Below are positions 35,295 to 35,617 of a DNA stretch of 35,617 nt, in pieces. This DNA is from Porphyromonadaceae bacterium (GTDB lineage: Bacteria > Bacteroidota > Bacteroidia > Bacteroidales > Dysgonomonadaceae), in assembly GCA_003517675.1 (NCBI GenBank), contig DPAC01000056.1, positions 1 through 35,617 of the forward strand, in the 5' to 3' direction. Under the pieces are notes generated by a model that saw only the letters and a list, made by a program, of their open reading frames with translations, made no database searches and was not told where the DNA came from. The stretch's first letter is position 1. Every line of letters starts with the position of its first letter. Made by a program: the position numbers and the translations under genes.

Positions 35295-35617
35295 ATGGAC
35301 AGAACCGCGATTGAGCAACTCATAGAGTGGAAAGGGAGGAAGAACCGCAAACCATTGGTCGTACGCGGTGCGCGTCAGGTTGGAAAAACATGGCTTTTGA
35401 AAGAATTTGCGAAATTATATTACGAAAAAACAGTTTACATTAATTTTGAAAAAAATGAGCTCGCCAAGAAATTGTTTGAGCAAGATTTTGATATCCGGAG
35501 AATACTCAAATCCGTCTCTCTGATGGAAGACGTAGATATTGATGAGCAAACTCTTCTTATTTTTGACGAGATACAAGAAGCACCACGCGGAATAACTTCC
35601 TTAAAATATTTTTACGA
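35295..35617 (+). CDS. AAA-type ATPase, AAA_14/DUF4143-like (partial, runs off the window)
   Basis: The frame from ATG 35295 stays open to the window edge (107 codons). It shows a Walker A motif VVRGARQVGKTWLLKEF (about 22-38), a Walker B-like LLIFDEIQ and the typical start MDRTAIEQLIEWKGRKNRKPLVV. These are hallmarks of the AAA_14/DUF4143 ATPases, present in many copies in Bacteroidota genomes and of uncertain function; some are suspected to be mobile or linked to toxin-antitoxin-like behaviour (uncertain). The gene has its own consensus promoter and is preceded by a short repeat array that abuts a broken esterase gene. The C-terminal DUF4143 part lies outside the window. Confidence 0.88.
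   Translation, partial: MDRTAIEQLIEWKGRKNRKPLVVRGARQVGKTWLLKEFAKLYYEKTVYINFEKNELAKKLFEQDFDIRRILKSVSLMEDVDIDEQTLLIFDEIQEAPRGITSLKYFY

Overview
The window looks like a chromosomal segment of a Bacteroidota bacterium, most likely order Bacteroidales and perhaps near Dysgonomonadaceae. The genus is inference. Evidence for the phylum: a SusC/SusD pair preceded by an ECF sigma factor and a FecR anti-sigma factor; BACON and DUF4038 proteins; Bac-type lipoproteins with acidic residues after the lipidated Cys; and several upstream regions with the Bacteroidota promoter pattern TTTG-N19-21-TAnnTTTG. No tRNA, rRNA, CRISPR array or transposase was found.

Layout. (1) 1-6799: GC-richer housekeeping block with the end of a probable LptF/LptG permease, ribBA (riboflavin), rmuC, kbl-tdh (threonine to glycine), a SixA-type phosphatase and, on the minus strand, a YeiH-type transporter. 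(2) 7080-11696: likely operon of a large outer-membrane beta-barrel protein, a LytS-type histidine kinase and a LytTR response regulator, closed by a strong hairpin terminator; then dps on the minus strand with a consensus promoter. (3) 12430-18742: a second LytS/LytTR pair on the minus strand, divergent from small envelope proteins (two Spy-like proteins, a lipoprotein, a DUF6515-like protein), an archaemetzincin-like lipoprotein protease and a small outer-membrane barrel. (4) 18943-29807: a GH88/GH105 enzyme, then a polysaccharide utilization locus (PUL): ECF sigma, FecR, SusC with STN domain, SusD, a BACON protein with two related C-terminal domains, and a GH18 glycosidase. A GH18 beside SusC/D under ECF/FecR control suggests N-acetylglucosamine-containing glycans, such as glycoprotein N-glycans, as substrate (inference). 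(5) 29930-35617: eroded accessory region with an N-terminally cut RraA-like gene, an intact DUF4038 (GH140-like) enzyme, a two-gene unit with zinc-finger-like motifs, three gene fragments (DUF5060, TIM-barrel-like, CE15-like esterase), a short repeat array and the start of an AAA/DUF4143-type ATPase gene.

The most notable observation is between fecR and susC. A minus-strand hairpin whose G-U pairs exist only on that strand is followed by seven U's, and lies about 45 bases downstream of a minus-strand TAnnTTTG box overlapping the susC start. This predicts an antisense RNA of about 75 nt over the susC leader, like the cis-antisense RNAs reported for some Bacteroides PULs. Other points of interest: a perfect 16-bp hairpin inside the GH18 signal-peptide coding region, a repeat plus ATPase unit abutting a broken esterase gene, and symmetrical operator-like sequence between the second two-component system and its divergent neighbour.
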